Source: Margaritifera margaritifera
Taxonomy: Eukaryota; Mollusca; Bivalvia; Unionida; Margaritiferidae
Direction: 5' to 3'
Assembly: GCA_029931535.1 (NCBI GenBank)
Contig: JAQPZY010001517.1
Coordinates: forward strand, 3,542,001-3,606,000
Length of the DNA stretch: 64,000 nucleotides
Part shown: in pieces, positions 45,523 to 58,409 of the stretch
Layout: every line of letters starts with the position of its first letter
How positions within the stretch are numbered: the stretch's first letter is position 1
Position numbers and translations under genes: made by a program
Notes under the pieces: generated by a model
Told to the model about the DNA's origin: nothing
The model's database searches: none
Seen by the model: only the letters and a program-made list of their open reading frames with translations

Positions 45523-45744
45523 ATGATTCAAATGAAAGGAATCATCAAAGACTTGTATCACGCAGTATTTGATACAGCTTTCGTCGTGTCATACACTATG
45601 TTAATAATCAAATTTCGGAATTTTGAGATTGGACCACCTTTCAAACTAACGTTTGAGGAGTTGATAATGCTAATTGTAGGAATAATTTTTACTAGGTCTC
45701 GGCAGGACAAATACTCTTGGTCACCCCTTGTATTTGGGATGTGA
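45523..45744 (+). CDS. Small two-segment membrane protein, possibly Polinton-derived
   Basis: About 73 codons from ATG 45523 (MIQMKGIIKDLYHAVFDT). Two hydrophobic segments (AFVVSYTMLIIKFRNF and LIMLIVGIIF) are separated by IGPPFKLTFEE, and a basic Arg-rich stretch follows. Short proteins of this design are, from memory, common in Polinton-like elements. The strand is opposite to the polymerase remnant 2.7 kb away. The gene may be incomplete. Confidence 0.4.
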   Translation: MIQMKGIIKDLYHAVFDTAFVVSYTMLIIKFRNFEIGPPFKLTFEELIMLIVGIIFTRSRQDKYSWSPLVFGM

Positions 45745-46159
45745 GTAGTATCTAGCTGGAAGATTCTGGATTACCCATGTATCTTAACTACTTTTTCGCT
45801 TAAAATCTGGAAGAGTAATAAGTATTTTGTCATTTTAATTTATGTTTGTGTAGTATCTATGTAAACGAAGATGTTCAATATCTTTCAACACTTTTAATTC
45901 ACTCTGTTCTTACTAGGCAACCGAACTTTTCAAACTTAGTTAGGATACAAGGGGTGTCCTAGAACTCTCCATCTCTCTACTACTAACATATCCTTTGCAG
46001 GCGAGACAAAACACGTATAGTTAGAAATCTCAATGAATTTTTATTACAATATGAAATTAGACGTTCTCCTTTTGAAGCCCCAAAGCTTATTTATTTCAAT
46101 ATGATTTCGATATAGGATCATTTAATTTTAACTTAGAGGAGGAATCTGAATCTGAATTA
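45745..46159. other. Noncoding, nothing recognised
   Basis: No coding or RNA signal. Confidence 0.4.
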
Positions 46160-46260
46160 AAACATATGATGGTCGCAATGTTTAGGCATATTTCCATATG
46201 ATGGTCGCAATGTTTAGGCATATTTCCATATGATGGTCGCAATGTTTAGGCATATTTCCA
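46160..46260. repeat. 32-bp tandem repeat, three copies
   Basis: Three near-identical units of catatgatggtcgcaatg plus tttaggcatatttc. Confidence 0.9.
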
Positions 46261-47632
46261 TAACAAACTTATCATGGTATAGAAACAACAGGCATTTTCC
46301 AAACGTAGAGATCATACGCTTTGAAATGAAATGTAATACATGGTTGTGACTACTGGGTGCATTAAATTTTGGAAAGCGTAGTCTTCACCCCTCAATTAAC
46401 AGATTTATATATGTATTTATTGCAAAAGTCATATAATTCACAAATAATCACTTCTTTGAGGTGAATAGTTGATTGTCGTCAATTTGTTATACATTTTAAT
46501 AATTTGTTTTCAAAGCTGTCATTTTTATTTATTTATATATATATTTATTCAGTTTGTTTCTTTGTGCGTTTATTAATTCTTTTTTGCATATTTCTCGTAC
46601 AGAAATGTGCTGACAAATTTACTTTAGAACACGCAAAATAACCACAGTGTCAGAAACATAAATTTAGGTACATACATTCTGGATGCATCATGTGCAAAAT
46701 AATTTTAAACTAAATAGACCGAATTAAGATCGGTAATGTGTCTAAACTGGTTCCTGGGTATTAGTTGTTACACTCACTTTTACCTAAGCGTATGCATCCA
46801 ATTTCGTACAAGCGCTTATATGTCGCTTATTCTGATAAAAGTCAGGTTGACACATTGTATTAGTGTTGTCTTTACGTTTACGTTCATAGTTGCATAAATA
46901 TGTTTATGGGGAGGAAATGAAGTATACACACTTTGTGTAAAAGAGTAACACTTTCAAATTTCTCCAGAGCTATGCATTCTTTTGAGACTTTAACAATTGA
47001 AGGATGGGTGTGTAACAGTGTGATGCACTGATCAGTGGCAACATGAATTATCAGTTAACCCATCAATCAATCAATCGATCAACAAATCAATCAATCAATC
47101 TATCGATCAATCAATCAATCAATCAATCAATTAATCAAACGATCAGTTAGTCAATCAATCAGTTGAAAATAAATATCTATGAAAAATTGCCATTGGTGTG
47201 GTTGTGTAAAAATTTGAAACAAGTTAATAATGATGATAATAATATTTATTATTATTATTATTTCATTACAGTACTACTATTACAACGCCTTGTTCTGCAC
47301 ATGATATATATCTTGCTCAATATGTTTCTTTCAAAAAGAAAGTTCTTGTAGATTACGCTTTAAATAGAGTGTTTGAAAACACATGTACCTTCGTTTCCTC
47401 TTTTTCCCACGTGCAACTCCACAAAATCTATTACGCTATGGTAAAATCCTTGGGGTAAGAATAAACTCAGGGGCCAACGTCATTTGCATATCGAAGTTTG
47501 TCCTTTAAAGCCCAATAAGTTTAGGGTAGAGATCTTAATAATTTCGAAGTTGTGTCCCAGAGTTCACAACTGCATGCCCAAGGATCCAATTTAAACCCGC
47601 ATCTGACATGTCTACGGGTGAGTCAGTAATTC

Positions 47633-47692
<60 letters not shown>

Positions 47693-49178
47693 TCTTAGAC
47701 ATAGTATAGTATTCTGATGTTTTGGAAGTTATCTTAAATTTACAATGCATGTAAAAAAAATCACTACTCCACTAGCCCCACCCCAACTATATTGAAAGGC
47801 ATAGAAAGCAAGAGAGTTGCGTTGGTGTTTGCCATTTAATCAATTTTTTACTCAAAACGATACACACATCCATGGGTCCATTCCACGTTTTCTAATAATA
47901 AAATATTTCTCCTCAATGGAGCTGCCTGTTCTGGTATCCCCTGCAAAGTGTCGTATGTCTCCAAAATGTTGAGGATTGTAATTTCAGAAGAGGAAAATCA
48001 AACTCTTATCTGGAAAATTTTAGATGAAACCAGGACTTTTCCTAGGCAAGTTTTGGGACCGAATACAGGTTCCATTCCATTTCCCAACTGATGTGTATTT
48101 TCTCAATTCTACACTAAAAAAATTCCCAAGTTAGGCCCGTGGAAGAAGACAAGTTAGAAACTCTGAAAAGCCTTTAATTTGGCTAACAATCCGATAAGCT
48201 GTATACTTTTCCAATGTCAGTAGAATACTTGGCTCCGAAATTGGAGGTTTCCTCTCAAATAATATATATTCCTAAAACCAGGATTACCTATGTCTCAAGC
48301 ATTAAATTTTGCGTGTGAGATTCTTTTTTGCTTGTTTTGTCTTTGAGAAAAGCTATGGTGGATTCTGCTTCCTTAAATATCACTACCGAGGTATTGAGCA
48401 CATATATGGAGGTGTCTATCAGTTGTTATATTTGAATATGACTTCAAGACGATTTTCATTCAGAGTTAACAAATGCGGATGTAACCAAACTACTTGATAA
48501 CTAATCTCTATCATGCAAAAAGTTCATTGTAAGATCTAAACTTTCCAGCTTAGCTTGGAATTTGTAATAAACATCTCTCTGGGAAACTGTACAAGATTGT
48601 TTGCTGAGAGATTCATAAATTGAAGATTTCTGTAACCCTTGTGGCTTGCTTCCATTTTGTGACAGAACATTTACAGGATTGTCAACTTCTCCTTCTTAGA
48701 GAATGCAAGAGAGAAAACATATTCAAACCAGTCTGAGGAAAAGACAATGTTTTTTTTCTTCATGGTAGTTTAAGTCTCTAATATGTATACCAATTTTCTT
48801 GATGCAAATTTCATTTATATATACTTCCCTAAGAGCTGTGTTTTGACGTTAACAATAAAAGATGTCCGTGTTGTGACAGTTAGTACTTTCAGGGAGATTA
48901 ATAATTTCGAGGCTGTCAAGCAACAACTACCTTGGTGGATCGGTAACTAACAAATTGCATGGTCATATCTAATACAACATTCAAAGACGTCATCCTTACA
49001 GTTTTGTTAATTTCTTATTTATTATCAGAAGGAGACACGTCAAACAATTAATTTCTTAGAATTTCTGAAATTGTTAGCACTATCATTGGTTTCTATGTGA
49101 AAATGCATATCGTTCAGTTATTTATCGACTATTCTAAAATTAGGCGACCCCAATTTAAACTAGATTTAGACCTTATGA
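46261..49178. other. Noncoding with simple repeats
   Basis: An ATCA tetranucleotide-type array lies at about 47060-47162, and a compound TC then AC array at about 47633-47689. No recognisable gene. Confidence 0.4.
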
Positions 49179-50105
49179 TGTTACGACTAGGGGTTATGTA
49201 ACAAAAGAAAAGACTCAAACAAGCTTTCAAGATTTAAAATACAAATCTTTAATTTCCTAAAATATTTCAACAAATAATTAAAGTGAAAGAATTAAAAATA
49301 ACTTACAGTATAGAATATCCTTAAAAGTCCTAAATTGTTTTAAAGTTCACTGTTCCGGAAGTTAATCCAAATATTCCGAATGTAGTATTCCGAATGAAAT
49401 AGCCTTCACTGTGCTAATATGTTGATAAGATTAAGTTATATCCAAATAATCCTTGTGAATCTGGAACCTCACAAGTTTTAGAAATGTTTCCGATAATTCC
49501 ACGGAGCTGCATAATAATTCAGATTAAAGACAGTACTGAATCCTAAATGTACTGTATTAATAATAAAAATCTCCAAATAGGAATATTATACACACAAACT
49601 GAACCAATTTCGTAATGACCTCTCTATTCACAAGTAACTATGAAGAATATTTAAACACAGGATTATTTTCTATATATATAGCATTAATGCGCAGAATCGA
49701 AATAAAAACCCATACTACGTCTTCAATAAACTGGGTATTTCAAAATAATGCAACCCTCTCCGAACCAATCAGGAATTAGGTTATGCGTGATTTTGCTAAA
49801 GTGCTCGAGTACCAGTGTTTTAAACAGTAAACACTGTATTGATTCATTCTTCGAATGTGACCTTAAACTATAATTCCTAGTCAATATAATGTTTACTCCT
49901 AAAAGTACGAGAACTAGGTCGAAAGTTCAGCATTGCGCGCAGAAAATACGTCACATGACTAAAGCTGCAAGCAAATAGGTGAAATATCGATCGAGGCTAC
50001 CGTATGTATACTCATAAGACGACAGCTGTTTAGACTAAGAACAGAGATCATAAACTAATAAACTATACCATTATTAAAAGGAAAAATATATATAATTCCG
50101 TAACA
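49179..50105. mobile_element. Solo Gypsy LTR with 4-bp target-site duplication
   Basis: It starts TGTTACGACTAGG and ends TTCCGTAACA (TG...CA), 927 bp, flanked by ATGA at 49175-49178 and 50106-50109. The left end and several internal blocks resemble the Gypsy LTR at 39474, though diverged. No internal coding region is present, so it is a product of LTR-LTR recombination. Orientation is probably minus, by comparison with the other element. Confidence 0.8.
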
Positions 50106-50109
50106 ATGA

Positions 50110-52323
50110 TATAATATGGAACATGGAAAACTCAAAGTCTTGTATTGTTAAACGCAAGAGAAAGTGGTATAATTATATAATTATGAATAAATGTTAAATC
50201 GTACACATCATCGTTGATTCCTTCTGCACACACTTCTTTCAAAGCGAAACCTGAATCTTTCATGGTTTCGCAGAGGCCCTTCAGGTTATAAAAAACTGAA
50301 GATAAAAAAAAACATCCAGGTATCTGCGAGAAAGGGGTGAATATGCATTGCTCAGAACAATGTACATCTCCTCAGCACGGAACGTTCACACTGCCAAACT
50401 TGACAACGTCTCTAGATCGGAATACATTGTCATTGATAATTCTGACACTTTCGATGCTAAATTCTGTTCATGAAAAAAAATCAAAACTGGAAAATAAAAC
50501 GTTTTCAACTGGAATTGTCTGAAATAAGCTGAAATGTTGACGGCAAGTCTCAAACTTTGCCAAAATACGTCAGAAAAATCAAAGAAAACGCCACGTATAA
50601 TGCAGCCTCCAATATCTGTAATATGACACACGCTTGAAAAGTTTCCACACACGTATAATTTAGTGTGCCCACTAATTGACTTAAAAACAGGCGTAAAACA
50701 AAGAAAATCGCAAGACTTGTAACGGAGCCAAGTTTCGTTTTTGGATGATTATAATAGTTCTCTAAAGAAAGCTATATTTTTGAAAAGTAGAAAGGTCTTT
50801 GTATGGATATGTATTTATGTATGTATGCACACATACACACTAAGGCGGGTCATAATGCCATAATTATTGCGTTCTGCTCATTCAATAATGTTTCATAATC
50901 ATCATTTGTAAACATTTGGATTTGTAGCGTTTTCACAAAAATCCTGACTATTTGAAAACATACTGCACAAACACGGTTCTGATTTTTTTTCTGATATATT
51001 GTCAAACACATCAGGTTTAAAAACTCTTTAAATTCACAAAATATTACCAAGTTTCTAAGCTATAATTCAGCTTGACCCATTGGGTTTAGAAGCTTAACAA
51101 CATATTTATGTTTGCAAAGTTCTAAAATAGTTTTAAAATAGACGTTTACTCAACAATAAAATAATTGAGATTCTAATTTCTAAAATATCAATCGTTTTGT
51201 TCTCTCCAGTTTCTGTTGTCTTGTCTAACGTAATACCTCTGTGAATTATGCCATTTTGTATTATGCTTCTTTCTACATGGTTTGTTACAACTGTTTTGTA
51301 AATTTCACTAAAGTTTTTCTTCTTCTATTTTACATTTCGAACATATATTAGTTTCCATTATTATTTATTTTGTATTATTTTGTTTTTAATCATTTTCTTA
51401 CTGCTGTTAATTTTTAACAGTGTTTCAAGGTAAAATTAAAACTAAAAATAGATTACTTTGATTGATTTAAAACTAACCTAAAAATAATTATTTTATAAAC
51501 TTGCAAATTTGCTACAAATTAAATGGGAGACGAATAGAATACAAGTAAAGACGAAAACAAGTCTGATTCAAAGGTCACAAAAGAAGAAAGACCCACGTCG
51601 AATTGAACTTGATAGACAACTTGGAAAACGTTCATATGAATTTAAACAAGCCAAAAAGTTGACGCATTACTTGATCGGCGTTTGAACTGTAATTGATGTT
51701 ATTTTTGCTTACACAAACTTTCTGACTAAATATGAAATAAAACAAATTAATTAAACGCAAAAAATGGAAAAAAGTCATTTTCCTAAAATGCTATAAAATT
51801 TTAGTAGATAGATAAAATGGCAACACAACGAACAAAGCAAATATACGATTCAAAACTTATTGATTATTTTGCAACTCTTATTAATATCGCTATAGACGCG
51901 GGATAAAAATTTGCTATTAACAAGCTAATGGAACAATCTTTTAAAATTATTATTTAAAATTATAAAATTATCAACTTTTATTTCTGTCTTCTTAAGTACA
52001 AAATGCGTGGATGATTCACCAAAACTTTATTTCAAACAGAATATCAGGAGATTTGATATATAAATGCACAAAATATTGACAAGTGAAGCAGGAAAGAAAA
52101 ACAACACAATCAATCAATCAACACTAAGTTCGATACTTACTGCTACTTACAGTATTTTCATAAAAACATTTTAAAGTTTACAATAGATTCACCAAGTAAA
52201 TTTGAAATTAATGAAACGAAAAATTGATTTTATTCCTGTTTCTCTTTCACAGTTGACAATTAATTACCGTATAGTGCATCGTTGTTACCAGATAAATCAG
52301 TTAAGTAAATCAAACAAATATAA
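50110..52323. other. Noncoding, nothing recognised
   Basis: AT-rich; short frames without domain signal. Confidence 0.4.
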
Positions 52324-52804
52324 ATGGTAGGTGAGACGAATTTACTTCAAAAGTACAATGGTGTGAATTTTAGGATGCAAAAGATAGATGAAGTGAAGAC
52401 TAAATTGGCTAAAGAGATAGAACATTACAAAGATGTCAGACAGAAATACAAAACAGCATATACAATTTTAAACTGGGTGGAAATTAGCATGTCTACAGTT
52501 TCAGGTGGGATGGGTAAAGCAGCTTCCAGTTTAGGAGTCACAGGACTATCATGATTTTTACTGGATTTAATGCAACTTTACTTTGGTTTGTTGAGACAAT
52601 TTTACGAGCAAAGTTATAAAATACGACGTGATAGTGGCTTCGGCGAATAACAAGTTAGGCAATATCGTAGCAAAGCAATAAATGACAACGAGATTATACA
52701 CGAAGAATATAATTTGATAGTGAATAAGTATAACATATACAAGAAAGCAACCAGACCGAGGGTGTTTAATACAGAGAGACAAGACGCTGCAGAGCAAGGT
52801 TAGA
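52324..52804 (+). pseudogene. Uncharacterised helical protein, frameshifted
   Basis: ATG 52324 opens a Lys-rich helical frame (KIDEVKTKLAKEIEHYKDVR then KYKTAYTILNWVEI) followed by a small Gly/Ser segment and TGA at about 52552. After a gap the reading resumes near 52675 with SKAINDNEIIHEEYNLIVNK and a basic end at about 52804. The pattern, an N-terminal helix, a Gly/Ser-rich hydrophobic middle and a C-terminal 'K-A-x-N/D-D-x-E-I' helix, matches a recurrent invertebrate repeat-associated protein as I recall it; function unknown. The middle part is mostly deleted here. Confidence 0.4.
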
Positions 52805-53068
52805 GATAAAACCATAAACATTCTGTTAAAGAGATGGCGAACTTAATTAAAACAAACAGAAGTAAATAATTAACTCTACATAAATGTAATGCTATATTTT
52901 GATAGATGGACAGTCTGAGAAAGAACTCTTTTCTTAAAAAATCCAATTTATAATAGAACTGGTAAAGTATCAATATCATTACAGAGAATATACTTTGTTT
53001 TTTGGGGATTACAATATTTCCAATGATTTAAAAAACATATTTATTTCATCAATCACAGGAATGAAACA

Positions 53069-56000
53069 ATGAATGTTTCAAATCATGATGATTTATATAA
53101 AATTTACATATACATGAATAAGGTCAAAGAAGGTATGACTGCAAATAACAGCAATGTAGAAATTAATAAAAGTGAGTGTTTGAAATACAATTCACAAGTT
53201 TTAGACATTCCAACTAATAGTTACACAGTGTACGTGACCAGCTGCAACTTTAAATTATTAGGATTCAATAGTCAGAAATATATACAGACATCTAATACAG
53301 TTTGGGGTCTTTTAAAACCTAAATATTTATTCCGTTTCCTTGATCAACTCAATGAAACAAAAATTACTAGAATCATTACTAATCATGGATGTTAGAGTCT
53401 CTACCCGTTTAAAACGTTTTTCTATGTAACTATTTCTTACAATGTTGATTGCTATTACAGGCAATTAAAAAGTGGATGACTAAACATATTAAATATTAGT
53501 ATAGAAGATGAAGATGAAAACGTTACAGACTTCTATGGAATGCCTATAACAGATCAATGTCATGTAAAGTAAATATGACATATATAATTAAGTGGTTCTA
53601 TGGAAATAAGACTTAAATCAGTGATATAAAATGTACGGGAAGAAAAACAATTACAGATAAATATTAAATAATGATTTAAACGTGAATAACCGGCGTATTA
53701 ACGGCTTAAGCGATTCAATAAAAATAAAAGATACTGCTACGAAAAAATGTGTTAATATACATATTAGTAGTCAAATGCAAAAGACTTTGCAAACAGCGAG
53801 GGCGGCACCAGGAGAAATACCAAGCAATCAGTAGTACTTGCAACCAAGTGAACATAGGACATTCAGAGATTGATGCATGGAATACATTTTGTTTAAAATC
53901 TTTAAAAAAAAAACAAACTATAGTACTTTTACATTAAAAAACCAAGGAAAAGGATCATGAGATTAAAATGCTAATAAATGATTTCACCAGAAAAATTAAA
54001 GACTTGAACAACAAGGTGGATGCTAACCCAAATAATGTGGTACAGCTGCAAAACAAGAATTATTTAACAGAGATAACAAAAAAGATTACACGAAAGCAAA
54101 ATAAATGTCAATGAAATCACGACGAGCTCTATACTAATTATTTACGATTTATCAATCACTGATTTAATAAACAAACAAAAAATTAATAAATCGTCAGACT
54201 TTACCAATTCTAAAAATGAATCAAATGCTGTAATATAACTGTATAAAACGGATAATAAAGAATATATTGATCAAGAAGTACTTAAAATATTGGTGAGGTA
54301 AAGGCAGTATTGACGAATTGGATAAAAGGATAAAACCAGTGAGAGAAGAGTCAAATCCTGTGGATCAAATGTTTACAACATAGAGAGATACTTTCAAAAC
54401 TTATATAGACAAAAAGACTTGCATTAAGTGGACAAACTGATACAGCTAAAACTTAAATAAAATGCGGGTGTGAATAATATTGTGTTATTTTGATAGAATT
54501 AGAACATTAGAGGATGAAAACGATAACTCAAAAAAAGTTTGAAGAGAAAACCAAACTGATGAATGGATGTGTTTTGCTTTACGATTTTCGTATCGTACCA
54601 AATTATGTTGATATCATAGTTAACGCTAATTATGATATTTCAGTTCTTGAAGTTATAAAACAGTGAGTTTAATTTGATAATGACAAAAGATATGTAGATA
54701 AGACTGGGGTTGATCTTTTAGACTCTGAAATTACACCTAAAAAATAATTAACATTCATGCATTTAATTATGCTTCTACACGCTTTACTGAACACAAGTTG
54801 CAGACAGTATACTGCTCCCAACAATACATAGTTCAATTAAAAAGGCCAGGCTCGAACACAATTTATTTCAATTTATATGTTACATATCTTGAAGTTCAAT
54901 TACATTTAGATTTTTACATTAGACGCAAAGAACTAAATTTGCTTACTCATCAAAACTTAAAAAAGAATCAGAACCTAACCTCTACAGTATAAAAGGAACA
55001 CATTCATATTATCTTGAAGAGAACAATGTTTTAATAATTGTATTAAAACTCCAATAAGGTTCTCTTCCATTTGGACTTAAAACAAACAAACGAAAAAAAG
55101 CAGTATTTAAATTTGTTACAGTTAAATAAGAAGATGGTAGCAGCAATAATGATGGAGGAGCATTAGTTAACGGTATGGCATTTGCAGGAAGTACGACGTT
55201 GTTTGGTTCATTTGATCCCAGCGGTGCAAGTGAATGGAGAATTCGAAATAATAATTCAATAAAAGAATTAATAAAAAAAGGGGAGACTACAAGCAAAATA
55301 GAGCACAGACACTCCACAATCATCAAGAAAGACCTGTTAGTTCGTACTTACGTTATTTAGATCGTACTTTTATCTCAGTTCTGATAATCGTCTTGATGCT
55401 GATTTAGAAAACTTAAAGAACCACAATTTTGCGATAATTACCAACCTTCTGATAAACATATAAAATATGAACATATACTTATTATTGGCGTATTTATCTT
55501 GCTTAGAAATTTCTTTAAGTTTTCTTATCTATGAAATAATAGTAACATTAATAGATGACACTGTATGGCAAATACATCATTTACAAAAGCAAGAGAAAAC
55601 ACCACAGGGTGTGAAGAATCTTAATCCAACAGAACATTGTATTACACATACTCCCAGTACAAAAAACAAACAAACAAACAAACAAACACTACAAGTGGTA
55701 GTGCCTAGGTTGGGATCTAATATTATGACTACACTTTGTAGTTATTTCTATCGTTTCATTTAAAGGTGAAAGGAGATAATAACAATTCAATGGTCAATAA
55801 ATTTGGTAGGATGGTAGTTAAAGACAAAACAAAATTTCTAAACGTAGTGTAAATTTTGTTAAAGAAAAGTTAAATGACAGCAACATTATCAAAACGTACA
55901 ATGTTTATGGTTAGCATCATCTGTTAAAAAATCCCAAATCCTCACCCCTCCAAAAAAAAAAAAAAAAAAAAGGTTTGAAAAAAGGTGTCATCAATGAAAA

Positions 56001-57620
56001 GGTTACAAAGTTGTGACTAGTATTCTGGCGCAAAAGAACTTTGCTTTTAATATGCAAAAAGAAATGTATAATGCCACTTTACTTTCAGTTATTAAGAGAT
56101 CGTTGGCTGTTTGTTTTTTTCTGAGGCTTTGAGGTTTACAATTACATTAGCAAAAGGCCTTGAATTAATAGAAGGTGGTAACTCTCATTACGAGTTGGAA
56201 AATATTTGTCTCGATTATGAATCAACAACTTCAGAATCAGTGACTCAGTATGTGATTGACATTAATATAAATGAGAGTTCTTTATTTTAAGACTAAGTCA
56301 TTTGAGAGCAGGAATAATAGTTTTATAGAATTATAGAATTAAAGATAATATTTTGAATGGAACTGGTCATTTATTAGCTAATATTCAACAAGGAATACAC
56401 CTACAGATACGTATAAAACCAAACACAGATACGCATAAAATGTACATTTAAATCATTACAGATGCGCAAATGAATTTTCAAAACAATTAATGGGATATAA
56501 TGAGTATAGCTGTAATAGTTTCTTCGAGTGAGAAATATAGATCGTGGAGTTGAGTAATAATATATAAATAACAAAACAAAAAAAGATAAGCAAATATCAC
56601 AAATGAATACTAACTTAATACAGTTGAAAAAATATAATGAAACGACTACAAACCAAGCAATGTCATCAAGAAATAATGCAAAATTAAATATGATAGCATC
56701 ACAGATAGCATATTAACATATGATACCACTGTGAGCATGCAAAAACAGAAACACAACATTTCAGATTACAAATTGGTCTACAAGATAATAAACAAGTTAA
56801 AAATAAATAAAATCAATAAAAATAGGAATTTTTAAAGTTATTTTTCACTTTTTAAAAATTTAGATATAGTGAACAAAACAAACTATCCATGCATTCTAGA
56901 CAAACTATTTTTCATTGTAGGATTATGGTACATGTATAAAGCCATATAAGATAAAAGCCATAAAAATAAAACATAATTAGTTAATATGGAGGGAATTCTT
57001 ACATTATTTTGAGGTTAATTACAAAGCTAGTTGAGTAGCCTAAATTTCATGAGAGGAACTAACATTTTTTTAAATATCTAATATTTAAATAATGTAACTA
57101 AAAGGCCATTATAACATAATTGTGTGCGGTGTTACAAATGTTGAAAAAGACCCCAATGTTTGTATTAGATTTTGAAAGAAACTGAATATAAGTACTTCTT
57201 CGAGTCTATTGTCTGTGGTCAACCTTTATACACAGCACGACTAACAAAAGGAAATGATTATTTAAAGATAACAACGTAATTGTGATAGATCTTGGTGATA
57301 AATTAAACAAATGGTTAGAATTACGTACTGAAGTTTACCAGGGAACTAAATCTTTGTTTCTGATAGACATTTCATCTTACCTTGAGGATGTAAAATCAAT
57401 GTAACCAACTTAAGCAAAAAAGTATTCACAGGTAGACATTACGGAACATCTATAGTGCAGAAAAACAATTATGTGATAAAGGACCTGCGTGGGAATGTTA
57501 GGTTTCGTTTTGTGGCCTTTTACTCCAAAGATAAAATGTCAAAGGATAATGTGTTCGATGAAAACAATTTAATACTTCTAATTTTCAGAGATGGGTTAGT
57601 TGAAAAACTATAACAAAACA
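53069..57620 (+). pseudogene. Tract of decayed plus-strand ORFs from an unidentified element
   Basis: Successive plus-strand fragments look protein-like but are broken by stops: 53069-53395 (LYKIYIYMNKVKEGMTANNS), 54537-54666 (LMNGCVLLYDFRIVPNYVD), 54798-54992 (VYCSQQYIVQLKRPGSNTIY), about 55130-55360 (AFAGSTTLFGSFDPSG), 55467-55763, and about 57425-57612 (NNYVIKDLRGNVRFRFVAFY). All share strand with the gene at 52324, which suggests one old element of several kilobases. No polymerase, integrase or capsid motif was identified. Confidence 0.35.
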
Positions 57621-57956
57621 AACGAAACAACTTTTTAATGCGGCTCCAACAACCGCATGATTAAAAGAATTGTTGACCTGTCATAACCAAATAGTAAATT
57701 ATTTATGTTATCAACTAAATATCGTTTGTCGTCATAATTCTCGAATGCAAGCGTGATTACAGTTACGTGAAATATCTCATGTATGTGTGGTCTTATTAAA
57801 TTAATTTCTTGGTGATTCACAGTGTGGTTAAAAAGATAATATTTGTAGATATCAATATTTTTATGACACATTTTTGATAATCCTGCATACTTTCTTTTTT
57901 TCTTTATCAGTTCTAAAGAAATAAACTTGATTGCATAAACCTTACAATTTGTATAA
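57621..57956. other. Noncoding, nothing recognised
   Basis: A stop at 57954 bounds the following open frame. No signal otherwise. Confidence 0.4.
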
Positions 57957-58409
57957 GGGCGTGCCGTTTATTCCATCTTTGAGGGTGTCTTTGTTGGTCC
58001 TCAGATTCGTGAACTTCTTCGAGATGATGCATTTCACCGTGCACTGCGTGGCAAGGAAAAGACGGCATGGAAAGCCTTCCAGTTAGTGGCAACAAATTTG
58101 CTCAGAAACAACAAGGCAGACAACTACAGGGAGTTGGTGGAAAACCTCCTCAAGGCATACAAAAGCCTTGGTTGCAACATGTCACTAAAGATACATTTTT
58201 TGCACTCTCATCTAGATTTTTTCCCACTGAACTGCGGAGCAGTGAGCGACCAGCACGGCGAGCGATTTCACCAGGACATTGCAACAATGGAGAAACGCTA
58301 TCAGGGCAAATGGAGCCCATCAATGCTTGCAGACTATTGCTGGACAAGTGATGCTCCATTTAATGAATACAAGAGACAAGCCAAGAAGCACCGAGTAGAC
58401 ACTGAATAA
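57957..58409 (+). CDS. Fragment of a widespread repeat-associated protein of unknown function
   Basis: An uninterrupted 150-codon frame: YSIFEGVFVGPQIRELLRDD, then KTAWKAFQLVATNLLRNNKA, a MSLKIHFLHSHLDFFPLNCG block, AVSDQHGERFHQDIATMEK and RYQGKWSPSMLADYCWT, ending in a basic tail at TAA 58407. I recognise this arrangement (conserved His, Asp, Cys and Trp) from many arthropod, mollusc and fish genomes, usually as multi-copy unannotated proteins; its biochemical role is unknown to me. The conserved HxxHLDFFP and GERFHQD motifs could form a metal site, which is speculation. There is no ATG at the 5' end, so it is an exon or a truncated copy. Confidence 0.65.
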   Translation, partial: GRAVYSIFEGVFVGPQIRELLRDDAFHRALRGKEKTAWKAFQLVATNLLRNNKADNYRELVENLLKAYKSLGCNMSLKIHFLHSHLDFFPLNCGAVSDQHGERFHQDIATMEKRYQGKWSPSMLADYCWTSDAPFNEYKRQAKKHRVDTE

